Origin: Cryoendolithus antarcticus
Lineage: Eukaryota > Ascomycota > Dothideomycetes > Cladosporiales > Cladosporiaceae
Direction: 5' to 3'
Assembly (NCBI GenBank): GCA_002077065.1
Contig: NAJO01000072.1
Location: 1-64,000, forward strand
Length of the DNA: 64,000 bases
The translations under genes and the position numbers were made by a program. Within the stretch, counting starts at the first letter, position 1. Each line of letters starts with the position of its first letter. Of the stretch, positions 21,808 to 33,500 are shown piece after piece. The notes beneath the pieces are model-generated. The model was not told the origin of the DNA. It was given only the letters and a program-made list of their open reading frames with translations, and searched no databases.

Positions 21808-24800
21808 ATGGCGGCAGGCTCCTTCTCTGGCCGCACTCGCACATATCAGCGGGAGATGTTTGAGCGAAGCATGGAAGGTAACAGAATCATTGTGGTAGGC
21901 TGCATCCGCATTCAAGCCACATTGCTTTTGGTGCAGAGCCTTACTTATGCCCGTCAGATGGACACAGGCAGTGGGAAGACGCAAGTGTAAGTAGAGGCAA
22001 ACATCTTCGTGTATCTGGTCAATGATGCTGCGGTAGAGCCACGCTAAGAATTCAAGCCGAACTGGACCGATGTGCTGCAGAACAGGTAACATAACAGCTC
22101 TTCTCTGGTATGACTGTCTACTGACGCACGCGTGAATTTCTAGCGTATCTGGTTCCTTGCTCCAAGCGTGGAGCTTTGTAAACAGCAGCATGATACCCTA
22201 CGACAAGCTATGCCTGCTTATAAGATGCGACCGCTGACCGGCCAGGACAATGTCGATAAGTGGAGCGAGCTGAGGATCTGGGACGCAGCATTGGATCAGG
22301 CGCGTGTTATTGTATCCACGCATGCTGTGCTGGCGGATGCTTTGCGACATGGTTTCATTCGGCTCACCTCGCTTGCGCTGCTGATATTCGATGAAGGTAA
22401 GCAACATCTTGCGCCAGCGGCGGGGTAGACCTACTGAATCGCTTTAAGCACACCATTGCGTCAAGAAGCATCCGGCCAACATCATCATGGAAAACTTCTA
22501 TCACGGACTCAAAGCGACCGGTGCTGATGTGCCTCATATCCTTGGTCTGTCGGCCAGCCTGGTCATGTCGTCAAACCTCAGCTCTGTCTCGTAAGTGGAT
22601 GCGTCACGATCTCAGCTCTCGCCATTAATGCAGATACAGCACGATTGAAGCAAATCTAGACTCTGTGAGTGTCACACCCAGGCTCCAGCGAGAAGATCTC
22701 ATGCGACACGTTTTCCGCCCTGACTGTCGCATCCTACGCTACGGCATCAACGATGTGCAAGACGAACCCACGAGCAACGGTCTCCGAGCTTTGCGCCGTG
22801 TTCTGATCCAGCATGCCTCGAGCTGCGTAGCTTATGCCAAGCCGGAAACGTCGAAGCGGAACGAGAAGGCGGACGTGGTGCAGCGTACACTCAAGAAACT
22901 CTACGAGACGGCGATGCATATCCTTGTCGAGCTTGGTGCTTGTGCTGCAGATTTCTTCATCCGCGAGACCATTGTCTTCCTGCGCACCAAGTCAAGCTCA
23001 CCTGGAGATCTACAACTAGACCTGAAGGATTCGGCAGTGGACACTCTTCTTACGACATTTTACAATGCACGAATAGAACAAGCTTGTCAGCAAGAGGAGA
23101 TACATTTCTCGAAGATTTCAGCCAAGGTCCAGTGCCTACTGGATTACCTTCTGCAGGATCCTAGTGACGATGTTTGCGGGATCGTATTCGTGGAGCGGAG
23201 GGTGGTAGCCAGTGTGCTCAGTTCACTGCTCAACAACCACCCAGCGGCGAACGGAAGGCTGCGATGCATTCCTAGCGTGGGCGGCTCTAGCTTCTCAGGT
23301 CGGAAGTTCGCCATAACAGAGTTAGTCGATTGCGGATCCCAGAAACAAGCAGTTGCGACCTTTCGTCGAGGCCAGGCAAATATCATTGTTGCTACTAGCG
23401 TTCTCGAGGAGGGTATCGACGTCCAAGCTTGCAATGTGGTTGCTTGCTTCGACGTTCCAGCAAATCTGAAATCATACATCCAGAGGCGAGGCCGAGCAAG
23501 ACATGAGTATTCGCGTTATGGTATCCTGCTCGAAGTTAGTACGGATCAGAGCAAGGTGGCCAGGTGGAAAGAACTCGAGGATGAGCTCATCGCTCTATGC
23601 CAAGAAGAGCGTGAGCAGGCAGACGTATACCGCTGCATCGAGGCAGAAGACGAAGCTATGGACTATGTAATCAGAGTGGAGTCAACAGGGTGGGTTAATT
23701 CCGTCGTGGCAGTACCCCGTCGGCTCAAAGTGCGATTCAGTCTCAAGGTTATATTTGCTGATATTGGGCAGGGTAACGCTTGACGCATGTTCTACGCTCC
23801 AGCATCTCCATCATTTTTGTCAGCGGCTTCTGCGTGATCCTTGTATTGATCCCCGGCCAGAATTCGCCTTTCATGCCAATGAGCATGGGATGATTCGCGG
23901 CAGCGTCACCTTGCCTTCTGGCGTGCCTGCGTACGCACGACATGCTTCAAGCAAGCGAATATGGCGAGCAGAGAAGGCGGCCATAAACGACGCTGCATTC
24001 CATGCCTACTCAGCATTGTTTGAGGCTGGCCTTCTCAATGACCATCTCCTCGCAATATGCCAAGAATGGAACGCCGACGAAGGTCTGGAGGAGAGGGCGC
24101 CACCAATACGATTGCAGACTGAATCTTTGGACTTGTGGGCTCAGTCTACGGGTGAAGATTGGTACAAGCTTGAAATTCATATCACACCTCCAGCTAGTCT
24201 CGATTGCGAACACGAAGCGCCGATACACGTGATTCTTAACACGTATCGGCAGCCATCGACACCGCCAACGCTTAAGCTATACTGGGATGGACAAACCAAT
24301 TTCGAGAGTCAATTCGATCAATCAGTCCCTTGTCGGAGGCCTTCTTCACCGATCTTACGCAGGATGCACAGTTTCACGAGCGACCTATATCGAGCACCTC
24401 GCTCGGAACGTCATTGGCAAGTAGATACCGAGCTTTTGACTTTGTTTGAGCCGTCAAAGGAGGAGTCGTGATCCTACGACGGTGCTGCCCGCCCAGCCGA
24501 TCAGTTCTGCGGTAAGCCGTTGAAAAGTCTTGTGCGGGTTGGATCGAGAGACAGTGCACCATACTTGTTCCGCCAATGGGCCCAGCATGGTGGAGTTGTA
24601 TGTACACGACTACCGAAAAGGCGGAACTTCTCGATCGCAGTAGAGCCGAAGCTCGTGGCCGAGCACGACATCACAACAACGTCTTCTGACATCCAACAGA
24701 AGCCCACAGAAACGTTCGCGCTGCACGACTGCACCGTCGATCCTGTGGCTGTACCGTGGGCAAGGTTCGGGCTCTTCATGCCTGATATCCTTCAGCATAT

Positions 24801-25992
24801 CCACGATTATACCTTGGTGGACGAACTGCGAGCCAAGTTGTTGTACAAAGTGAGTCTGCACAATCGAGAATACATTCGATCAGCGGTCACTGCACCCTCC
24901 GCTCAACGCTCAAGAAACTACCAGAGGCTTGAATTCCTCGGCGATTGTGTGCTCAAATACGTCACCTCATGCCACCTATTCAGCAGCTATCCCAACTGGC
25001 CGGAAGGATATCTGTCTCAACGACGATCACTGCTGGTATGCAATGCTACGTTGGCATGCGCCGCGATTCAAACAGGTCTCGGTCGTTATATCATCTGCGG
25101 ACCTATCGACTATGGCCTATGGAGACTGCCATCAACAACATCCACTCGGCCCTCGCGAGAAATCTCATCCAAGTCACTTGCAGACGTACTTGAGGCTTTG
25201 ATCGGTGCTGCTTGGCTCGGAGCAGGCATGGAAGCAGCCAGGCGATGTATCGATCTCTTTCTTCCGGCGATGCCAACATCTGTGCAATCGTGCCACTCGA
25301 CATCGACAAGTAGAAAGCTCTCTGGCAAACGCAAACAAGTCGAGGCACTAATTGGTCACACATTTTCCAACCCCGATTTGTTATCGCAAGCTTTGACCCA
25401 TCCATCGTATGCTCATGTGTCGAGGACAGAATCATACGAGCGCCTGGAGTTTCTAGGTGATGCTGTGCTGGATATTTTGGTAGCCGAACTGCTAGCTGAG
25501 CATATCGACAAGCTCACACAGGGCCTTATGACCGAGATAAAGGCTGCATTGGTCAATGCAGACTTACTCGGTTACCTCTGTTTCGATCTCAGATTCGCGG
25601 AAACTGATCGGAGCATCAATACAGCAACAAGAGAGGTCCAAGAAACTTACGAGCGCTCACTCGCTGACTACCTCGACTTCCACTCTGACGTAGCAGGCAT
25701 TCACCAGGACGCCTACGCTCGATACTACCAGTTCCGAAGAGCTGCGAAACAGGAGCTGGAGCACGGCGCCCGTCATCCATGGGCGAAGCTAAAGCAAATG
25801 GGCATCAACAAGATGTTCTCCGACATGGTGGCGAGTGTCCTAGGAGCGATCTTTCTTGATTCAGGACAGGAGATCTGCTCTTGTCGGCCCTTCGCACGAC
25901 GCCTGGGACTATATCAATATGCTAATCGTGTGATCGACGAGCAAGTCGATGTAGTTGCTCGCGACGCGCTGACTGACTCATCACACTCTTAA
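21808..25992 (+). pseudogene. dcl2: Dicer-like 2 (DCL2), full length but with one in-frame TGA
   Basis: Seven exons (21808-21894, 21958-21986, 22037-22085, 22144-22396, 22449-22590, 22634-23689, 23772-25992) join in phase to 1,279 codons. Domains in order: DEAD-like helicase with P-loop MDTGSGKTQ (about residue 30) and DEAH (138-141, split by an intron); helicase C (VATSVLEEGIDV, QRRGRARH about 440-475); Dicer dimerisation fold (about 540-640); RNase IIIa (LEFLGD about 925, SKSLADVLEALIGA); RNase IIIb (LEFLGD about 1097). A PAZ domain is not evident, as in fungal DCL2. Two defects stand out: TGA at 24469-24471 (codon 772), and the IIIb DxxE motif reads SDMVAS, so its catalytic Glu is Ala (codon 1226, GCG at 25831). 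DCL2 normally dices double-stranded RNA for antiviral and transposon silencing. An unrecognised intron over the TGA, or readthrough, cannot be excluded. Confidence 0.88.
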
Positions 25993-27393
25993 TTGTGATG
26001 AGCCTGTTATTATGAGCCAAGGCGGAACTAGAAACTAGTCAAAAGTGGGTCGGAGTACCTTGTATTTTCGAAATAGCAATCTTATTGAATGATGACCGCT
26101 CCTCTTGTCGACGCGCTTAGAGAAATCGCATGTATAATCGCTATGCCAACTGACAAATCCGCCAGGAAAGGATGCTACGACGCTTGTCAAGTCACGCATC
26201 GACTAAGATCCTTCTTTCTCTACCGAACTGCTCCATGGCGATATCGCGCTGCTTGTATACAAGCCAGTGTGTCAGGAAAGTTAATGAACGTCGTTTCGGG
26301 GCCCGCTTGTATGCGATCAGCCTTCATTATGCTCTAACGGATGATATGACCTTCGCTCATGAGAAGAATCGAAACTCTAGCCATCGATCGACTGAAGTCA
26401 TCACATCACGTTGAAGCAGTGTAAAGCTACACCAAGCTGCCAATTCTGGAGGCCAACACACAGCGACTGAGGCGCTTTCTGGATACTGTTCTTGAAGGTA
26501 AGCGAGACGTTCGCAATCTCAATGAAGCCAGGCACTTCATGGGAGCGATATGGCATGAGATAAATCGCCTTCTATACATGGTCAAATTACGCAGCAAGCA
26601 CAACAGGTTGGCGATGACGCACCGAGCGCTATAGACAGATTTATCCAGGGTTTCGCTCCATTGCCATATTGCCTAGTCCTTCTCTACTTTGCTACAGAAG
26701 ACCTGAGACAAGTCGCCGGTGCGAATACACTTTGCGATCTGCTTTCGACCATTTTGAAGCCCGCTTCAGTATGGAACGCCTGCAGTACCTATGCTGTGAA
26801 CGACGAATTGACCGCGAATGAGGCGGCCAGTACACGATCAAGAGATGCCGCCTGCCGATGTTCGGAGAGAAGTCCGTCGAATGAAACGACCCAAAATGTT
26901 ACCACAACTCACGTCCGGACATTACCCTCTATGCTTTCACGACACGCTCGACTACCTCTCGCATCTGCGATACTGACATTTCGAATCGAAAGCGTTACTG
27001 CATTGGCATCATCCGGTCTTGCGCCACCACTACGATGCTTGCCTCGCCCCATCTCGAGTCTACAACAGCCTTCTGCAAGGACTGTCCTTCCCGAGGCTCT
27101 GCCGTCACATTGTGTGTGTGTGAGTGTGCTACAGGTCCCCACAGGACACATCTGCCGCCTGCAACTTGGGCCACAATAGAAAGCGCTGCGCGTAGATTCG
27201 CGCCAGTATCAAGAGATGAGTGAGGTAGGTCAGCTCTCACGAGCGTAACCCAACGAGAAGGGCAAAGACAGATGAGAGGCGCGTGGTAGATGGCACTGCC
27301 GAACGTATAAATACGGGGTAGAACTTAAGGCCCAGTAAGGGGAAATGGGTTCTTATAGGAACGCTCTGGCGGGCACAGAGAGCGAGCAAGTTG
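25993..27393. other. Degraded or non-coding stretch, no gene assigned
   Basis: A plus-strand piece near 26435-26630 reads like protein (ILEANTQRLRRFLDTVLEG, then a GTAAGC that could be a donor, then HFMGAIWHEINRLLYM). It is not joined to anything recognisable. The 172-codon frame at 26661-27179 has no domain and competes with other frames. A (TG)n tract lies at about 27112-27124. Possibly an old gene remnant. Confidence 0.35.
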
Positions 27394-28290
27394 TCAGTGC
27401 CTGCAGCGCCCGCAATAGCCACAGCGCTCCGTACATGCGGTGTAGTCTGGCTCCGCATCGCTGTCACCAGCACCAATGGAGTTGAGGTCAACGCCCCCTT
27501 CAGCATCCGAGCCCACATACCCATCAGAATCTTCCTTCTCTGAACTTTCACTCGTAGTAAGACCTGATTGTGACCACACCTGTCTCAGCTCGTCTGGCAA
27601 AACGGGGTTTGATTGTTCACCCAGGCGACGGAACTCGAGTATCTGGCGTCGCTGTGAGCAGACTTCGAACACCGTGCCTGCTTGGCTCCTGGCATATGTA
27701 ATAATCTTCTCTATGATCGCGGAGAATGTCCTGAGGTCGTCCGCATGTTCGGTCTCCCATTGAGCAATCTTATTCCCAACGTCCACGATCTGGATGTCAT
27801 CGAATGTGCCGCTCCTGTGGTGCGCCACGATGAAGTTGGGAATCTGACGCAACCAGAGTCTGTCAATTTCTCCGCCAAGTATATCCCCGCCTTTCCTGCG
27901 AATAGACAGTGTCTTGATGTCAAACATGGCCTCCTGTGAGATGACCATTCCACCAGCTAACATTCGCAAGCCTTCTGTTTTCGCCAGATGATAAGATCCT
28001 GGTGATGACTCTTTCGCTTTGTCCTTGAGGTATCCGTCACCTTCGCAGCGCACGATGCACTCAATGCCACCAATCTCATACCTGATGAGCCGTTGATGGG
28101 ATACAGATTCCCAGACGCAATTGTCAAGCTTCGTGTACGAGCTCTTCCCTCTCTCCTGAATCGTCAAAGCAACAATTATGCCCAAGTTCCTCACGTCGAT
28201 TATCCTTCCGAACTTCCTCTCGCATTTCGCTGGGCAGAATGCGTCGACCATGAGGGTAGTCTTTAAAGCGATCCCATATTTCCTGGTCAT
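27394..28290 (-). CDS. Conserved fungal protein of unknown function (often mis-named geranylgeranyl pyrophosphate synthetase-like)
   Basis: This is a minus-strand frame of 298 residues from the ATG at 28290. It matches from memory a large Pezizomycotina family seen downstream of PHD or HNH-like N-termini. The conserved path here is TKLDNCVWESVSHQRLIRYE, IGGIECIVRCEGDGYL, EAMFDIKTLSIRR, LWLRQIPNFIVAHHRSGTF and FSAIIEKI. The C-terminal tail is acidic and ends in a small cysteine patch (CTERCGYCGRC). Family members usually have 100 or more extra N-terminal residues. The same phase upstream reads DIKTPTYKSLDRQL before meeting TGA near 28335, so the gene may be 5'-truncated or have an unplaced exon. 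The isoprenoid-enzyme name used in databases has no support here. No activity can be assigned. Confidence 0.65.
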   Translation of the reverse strand: MTRKYGIALKTTLMVDAFCPAKCERKFGRIIDVRNLGIIVALTIQERGKSSYTKLDNCVWESVSHQRLIRYEIGGIECIVRCEGDGYLKDKAKESSPGSYHLAKTEGLRMLAGGMVISQEAMFDIKTLSIRRKGGDILGGEIDRLWLRQIPNFIVAHHRSGTFDDIQIVDVGNKIAQWETEHADDLRTFSAIIEKIITYARSQAGTVFEVCSQRRQILEFRRLGEQSNPVLPDELRQVWSQSGLTTSESSEKEDSDGYVGSDAEGGVDLNSIGAGDSDAEPDYTACTERCGYCGRCRH

Positions 28291-29132
28291 GAGCTGGCGG
28301 TCGAGGCTCTTGTATGTAGGGGTCTTAATGTCACGTACACGGTCAGGTCAGGAAGAGCTACAAGTGTCGTAAGCTTCCGAAGGCTCAAAGATCAACTCCG
28401 CACTGAAGTAGTGTTACTGTGCCTCGAGAACGTGTAGGGAAGCTCAGGCGCGTTCTGCAATGGTCCTGTTGAGGCTTCCTCAAGAGGGTCTCATGACCCC
28501 TTCTGTGTCGCGAAGACCTTCGCGGCAAGCGCCGCGTATTGGATGTCGTATCGTTGAGAGATAGCCTCTCTTCTGATCGACCTCTCCCTCGACAAATTGA
28601 CGCGGGCATCGCGCTTACTGCGCTATTACTCCTTCTCGCACAGCTATGACCTCGAGTAAAGCCCGCGCGAGGTTACTAAACCTTTGGCCTTGTGTTTTGA
28701 TAGTAAAGTCTCTGGCAAGGCTCTTGGTTTTCAATCCCGTTGAGCCAGGTAGCGATGAATGACAAGATCGAGCCATGAGATTTGTGTCTACTGCAGAATG
28801 CGCTTGAATCTCAACTACAACTGGCGGACACGAAGCGATTGTTCAACTTCAGGTTCTTATCGGCCCGGTCCGTCGATGGATGACGTCTCTTATCACTGTG
28901 CACGTGACAAAACCACATGAAAATTGGACGCGATGAACAGAGATGGCAAGACGTGAAGAGCAGAGAAACTCCGACGTTGAACGATTTGTGATCTATCGCG
29001 ACCTTCCGCATGATTGTAACAAGTTAACAATTTGGTCAGAGCTTGTTGAATCACTCGCGCGCATATCAATCACATGGTCTCCTCTTTCGCATTCAATGTA
29101 ACAGCAGGCGTCGCAGAGATACAAACGTGACG
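28291..29132. other. Intergenic region, possible 5' remnant of the minus-strand gene
   Basis: Minus-strand frames (for example 28385-28609) are unrecognised. One contains RERSIRREAISQRYDIQYAA in an alternative phase and might be an eroded 5' exon. Nothing else can be supported. Confidence 0.35.
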
Positions 29133-29948
29133 TCAAAGACGACTTTGCCGACAACGACCCATTCGACATCCTTCACAGAGGCTGTCTTGGTGTGGTCTTC
29201 TGCTACGGCCAGAGTTAGGAGGCTTCTCCACAGCAACGCCGGACCACTTTGCCAGGCGATACGTAACTCGTTCCGCGTACGAATCGTCCAACTCGGGTTG
29301 ACTGAGTGAATTGCACGACTCGCAGCGCTGGAAGTAGACTCGAGCGTTATATAGCTCGCCGGGATATTGTCGAATTGTGATAGCAATTTGCTTGCTTGTC
29401 CATCTGGCGGTAGGGCAAGACCGGTTGGTGCAAGTAAAGGTGCCCATAATGCTCGTGTCATGCTCTTTCAGAACGCCATGTGGATCATCGGCCGTGAAGA
29501 AGTCGTATGCAAGATCGTAAGCACGCAGTGACTGTAACACTTCATCATGAAGAGAAGGTTGCAGATCGAACGAGTGGCTGACACCGGCAGTATGGAAGCC
29601 GACGTGGGCTGATGAATCTCGAAGGTGCTGCTGGAGGGCTTGCTCTGTGTCGAAGGCGCGGTCACACTCGTTGCAGTCAAACGTGACCGCGTGGACCGGC
29701 GAGTCTCGAAGGTGCTGCTGGAGGGCTTGCTCTGTGTCAAAGGCGCGGTCACACTCGTTGCAGTCAAACGTGACCGCGTGGACCGGCGAGTCTCGAAGGT
29801 GCTGCTGGAGGGCTTGCTCTGTGTCGAAGGCGCGGTCACACTCGTTGCAGTCAAACGTGACCGCGTGGACCCGCGAATCTTGCAGATGCTGCTTAAATGC
29901 TCGTCTTGTGCCAAAGGTGCGGTCACAGTCTTCGCAGATTGTCGCCAT
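29133..29948 (-). CDS. Tandem C2H2 zinc fingers fused to a 3CxxC-type zinc finger
   Basis: An intact single-exon frame of 271 residues starts at the ATG at 29948. The first 120 residues hold four C2H2 units (CEDCDRTFGTRRAFKQH, then three copies with CNECDRAFDTEQALQQH). The C-terminal part of about 100 residues is a 3CxxC zinc domain: GTFTCTNRSCPTARWTSKQI, YNARVYFQRCESC, AERVTYRLAKWSGV and a final LCEGCRMGRC. The 3CxxC domain is shared by fungal proteins and animal receptor-transporting proteins; its role in fungi is unclear. The C2H2 array suggests nucleic-acid binding. The repeat units are nearly identical in DNA, which indicates recent duplication. There is no frame damage. Confidence 0.9.
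   Translation of the reverse strand: MATICEDCDRTFGTRRAFKQHLQDSRVHAVTFDCNECDRAFDTEQALQQHLRDSPVHAVTFDCNECDRAFDTEQALQQHLRDSPVHAVTFDCNECDRAFDTEQALQQHLRDSSAHVGFHTAGVSHSFDLQPSLHDEVLQSLRAYDLAYDFFTADDPHGVLKEHDTSIMGTFTCTNRSCPTARWTSKQIAITIRQYPGELYNARVYFQRCESCNSLSQPELDDSYAERVTYRLAKWSGVAVEKPPNSGRSRRPHQDSLCEGCRMGRCRQSRL
29614..29874 (-). repeat. Three 87-bp tandem repeats inside the zinc-finger gene
   Basis: Units begin at 29614, 29701 and 29788, each 87 bp (29 codons, one C2H2 finger plus linker). They differ at only a handful of bases. A fourth, diverged unit follows from 29875. The exact period keeps the reading frame when copies are gained or lost. Confidence 0.9.
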
Positions 29949-30515
29949 AATGGTTGATCGAGCCCAATTGTGGAAAGAGTCAGGTCGACTAACAAATGCT
30001 CTAAGTGTGCTTTATGTTCTCCGAGACGGGTTTCAGCCATGTCTCACACGCGCATGAATCCTGCATATACCCAACGCCTTCTTGCAGCGACTTGCATACG
30101 TACATGCTCCGCTTCCCTCTTCTTATTACGCTGACTCACGACAACGTTTCTGTCTCAAACTGAAAACACAATAGCAGTCAGGAAGGTAGCGGCAGCCATA
30201 GTATGCGGTATTGTGAACTGCTTGAACTGCCATCTCACCCCATAGCAAGTAGTTTAACGGTGAGCCAGTTCCGCAAGAAAGAAACCAAAGTGTGTACGGG
30301 CAATTACGCACTGTGATTGGCTACTCAGCCAAGCTTTCGCCTTCAGGGTAAGCGAGCGGATAATTTGATACAGGTGCCTAGGGTGGGATTCCTACACGCC
30401 CGACTTGATGCTGCTATGCAGAGGTTGCCCATTGATTCTCTGACTTCTTGTGCGCCGTGTGTTAGCTTCAAGGAATGAGCATGCTCAATTCTGACCAGTC
30501 GAGATTCTGGAGATA
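29949..30515. other. Divergent intergenic region between the zinc-finger gene and the giant gene
   Basis: The two flanking genes point away from each other, so both promoters should be here. A plus-strand piece near 30380-30460 (RVGFLHARLDAAMQRLPIDS) may be an eroded part of the giant gene's N-terminus. Nothing else is recognised. Confidence 0.4.
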
Positions 30516-33500
30516 GTGAGTGACAGTTGGTCGGCATCTGATGGTACAGGAAGCTCCCTCACACGAAGGCAGCTGTTCAACTTACCGACAGATACCATCT
30601 TCGCCATGAGCGCAAAGATTCATTGGCGTTTGCAAAAGCTCTCACAGGCGGGTCGGTCAATACTTCCCGGCCCGGTATTTGACAAGATCGACTCAACGCT
30701 CCGGCACGCAACGGACACTATGTCCGCCCGCTGGACAACCATTCAGCGCTAAGATGCCCGGGATGTGCAGTTGGACGACCTCGCGACGTTAGATTTTGAG
30801 GGAGACACCTTGGTGGCGCTTCCAGAGCTTGATGAATACATTCATGCGACCTCGTACCGCCAGCATGAAAGCCGCCATCCTTGCTTCTTGCCTTGCTCGC
30901 AAATCATCACCTGCGCTCCCGACGGTCTCCCCAACCTTCCAGGAAGCAACTCCGAAGATCCCTCCTACGCAGCTGTCAACCTTATGCAATTTGAACAATG
31001 GGTAGCGAAACGCGTCGAAGGTTGGGTGGCTACCTACAGCCAAGCCGACGCGTGCAAACAGCTGCACGAACTGATACTTCGATACCACGCGCTCGCAAGC
31101 GCTTACTACTCTGGTAATCCTGAGGCAATATCTGTCATGGTGTTGGTCATATTCGAAATATGGGTTGCTTGCGACAAGGTTGCTGTACGTATCAGTCCGT
31201 TGATTGGGAAGTTCGATCCCGGCATCCCAACTGCAGTTTTGCAGAATCTACTGCTTCCGTACCTTGAGCAGATGGAACGACTCTCTCGAGTAGAGAATTA
31301 CCTGGAAACACGGCGATCGGACAGCACTGAGTCGACAGATCGCATGTTCGACACGAGGAGTGGGATGAGCTACGCTAGTCTCTATTTCGACAAATCTCTC
31401 CCCCATCAACAGCTCTTATCAACGATCGAGCATGATGCAAACACCTCTCGGGAAGCGAAACGGGAAGAACTACGAGATGTGAAGGCCAATTATCGTCGTA
31501 TTGACACGCTCTTCAATCAGACTGATCATCAATACACCATCAAGGTCATCGACAATTGGTGCAATCCCCCCGAGACGGAAACAGTGCACAGTCGCCGGTG
31601 TCCGAAGTGCGATTACCAAACGCAGCGCGAGAGCCTATCGATCGCGGTTCATGAGTGGCCACTTCCATGCGATCCTTTCGAGGCCAAAGCTGTGGTCTTT
31701 GAACTACGAGTCCCACTGTGGTTCGGGCACTGGCGAGACTTCCGGTTTGACCTTCTCGAAACCGTGCTGAAAGGTGAACGCAAACAAATACGGGCTAATT
31801 CACAGTACAAGCCTTCAACCAACGACCCACACTTACGGCGGTATTTTAACATTTCATCATCTCATCGTATTGGGCTGATGTCTGTGGTCAAGCCTGTTTC
31901 GAGCACGCACTACAAGAGCAAGAATATCACGACACTCATCGACACCCAGATTTGTGTTCGCAACGGTTTGCAATATCAGTACTACGATGCAATAAGTGAT
32001 GCATACATAGGACCAATCACTTTCAAGGACGTCATTCCTCTGGCTTGTACATACGAGTTGCCTTGTCAAGCTCTCCAGCGTTTCATCTTTCGTCCGATCT
32101 CAGCACCAGATGGACCAGAACCAAATGTCGTTATTGCCACCCAAGATTCTTGTTCAGAAGACATGACACTCGAAGAGTACAAGGAATTGGCTATTGTGCC
32201 ACTTGGACACCACATACAATGGGCAAATATTCTCCTTCAACTCGCCATGCCTGGTGTGGATTTCAAAAAGCCAGAGACGACTCTGGTCTTTCTCCAATGC
32301 ATTTATCAAGCTGGCCCACCCAATTCAAGCGTCTCACGCGAGTCGCATGACATGCTACTATATGATGAGAACGCGTTTTCCCTAGTCCGAAACCTTACGG
32401 GGGCACTGCAAAGAGTCAAACAGAATTGGGAATCGTCCCAGGCGGTCCGCATTTTCACGTCCGTCGCTGCTCGCTTACTTTCTCTCAGCCCTTCAGCAGA
32501 CGTACAGAAGGCGTGCTTGACTTTCTTGAAGAGCGCCCGCGATGTTGCGATGAGTTGGATATTGGACCTGTGGGAGAAGTCTTATGCAGCTGTTGACGAC
32601 TGCGACAAGAACATGTTTACTGCCAAGAGCGCTGAGGTGGCTCTTGTCTGCACCCTGACATTTGATGTAGATGATCACCATCTCGCCGGTATCTTTGCTC
32701 AACCAAACAATGTCTCGATTCTTGTGCAGAGCTCTATCGTGGTACAAGAAGGCGAGCAGGCACATCCGAACCATCGGGGAAGACATTCAATTCTTCTTGA
32801 CCTCCGCTTCCGACGACTATTATATCGCCTCTATAAGATCCTCGCGCAGTATCCTCGAGGGCTGGACCATGCAATTCGTCAGTCGTGGTCTGCATTTGAG
32901 CCGGGATGCGACGGCTGGAGTCCAGACGCTGTAGACTACTGGATAACTACAGAAACTGCTCCCGTGCAAGGTGCGAGCATGAGGGTACATTACAATCTGC
33001 TCAGCGGTGAGCTGCTTGCCGATGGCTTACCGCTGAACAAGCCCCCAAAGAATTACCGCTCTCACGCCTTGTACGGCAGGCTTTTTGGAAGCAGCGTCGT
33101 TGAAGTCATGCCGTCTGCAAGTCCCGGTTCCCAATTCTCAACCAGACGTGCATTTGGAGGTCATACCGTTGAGCTAGGCATGGCGATACCACGTGAGTCA
33201 ACCTACGGGGACCTCGTCGCAAAATCATCAAAGGATCGCCATACCTATGAAACGATTCCATCCCGCCTTCTGAAAGGGGCTTACCCCAGGCACTTCATTC
33301 AAGAATATGTACATTGGTTCCACGCTGCGACACATACGGTACAGTTTCGACCAGCAGACCAACCTTGGAACGCGGACTCACCAGAGAATTGGATTCTGTC
33401 GAAGTTGCCCGGGCACTCAAAGTGGCGTCTGACGAAAGCTGGATGCTCCCTCGCTGGCATCGATAGTCTGACGTCGCGACGTGTATTCCATGTGCTCGAC

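Noticed and set aside
24440..24525. An intron removing the Dicer TGA
   Set aside because: No donor resembling GTRNGT pairs with an acceptor at a length that keeps phase; left as an open possibility only.
21808..25992. RNase IIIa Gln in YQRLEFLGD as a second catalytic loss
   Set aside because: Gln at this position is, to my knowledge, common in fungal DCL2 IIIa domains, and the key E and D of LEFLGD are present.
26661..27179. Plus-strand frame of 172 codons as a gene
   Set aside because: Another phase over the same bases looks equally protein-like, so neither can be chosen.
29625..30057. Two long plus-strand frames (110 and 136 codons) over the zinc-finger repeats
   Set aside because: They are antisense shadows of the repeated C2H2 units; their apparent internal repeats only mirror the 87-bp period.
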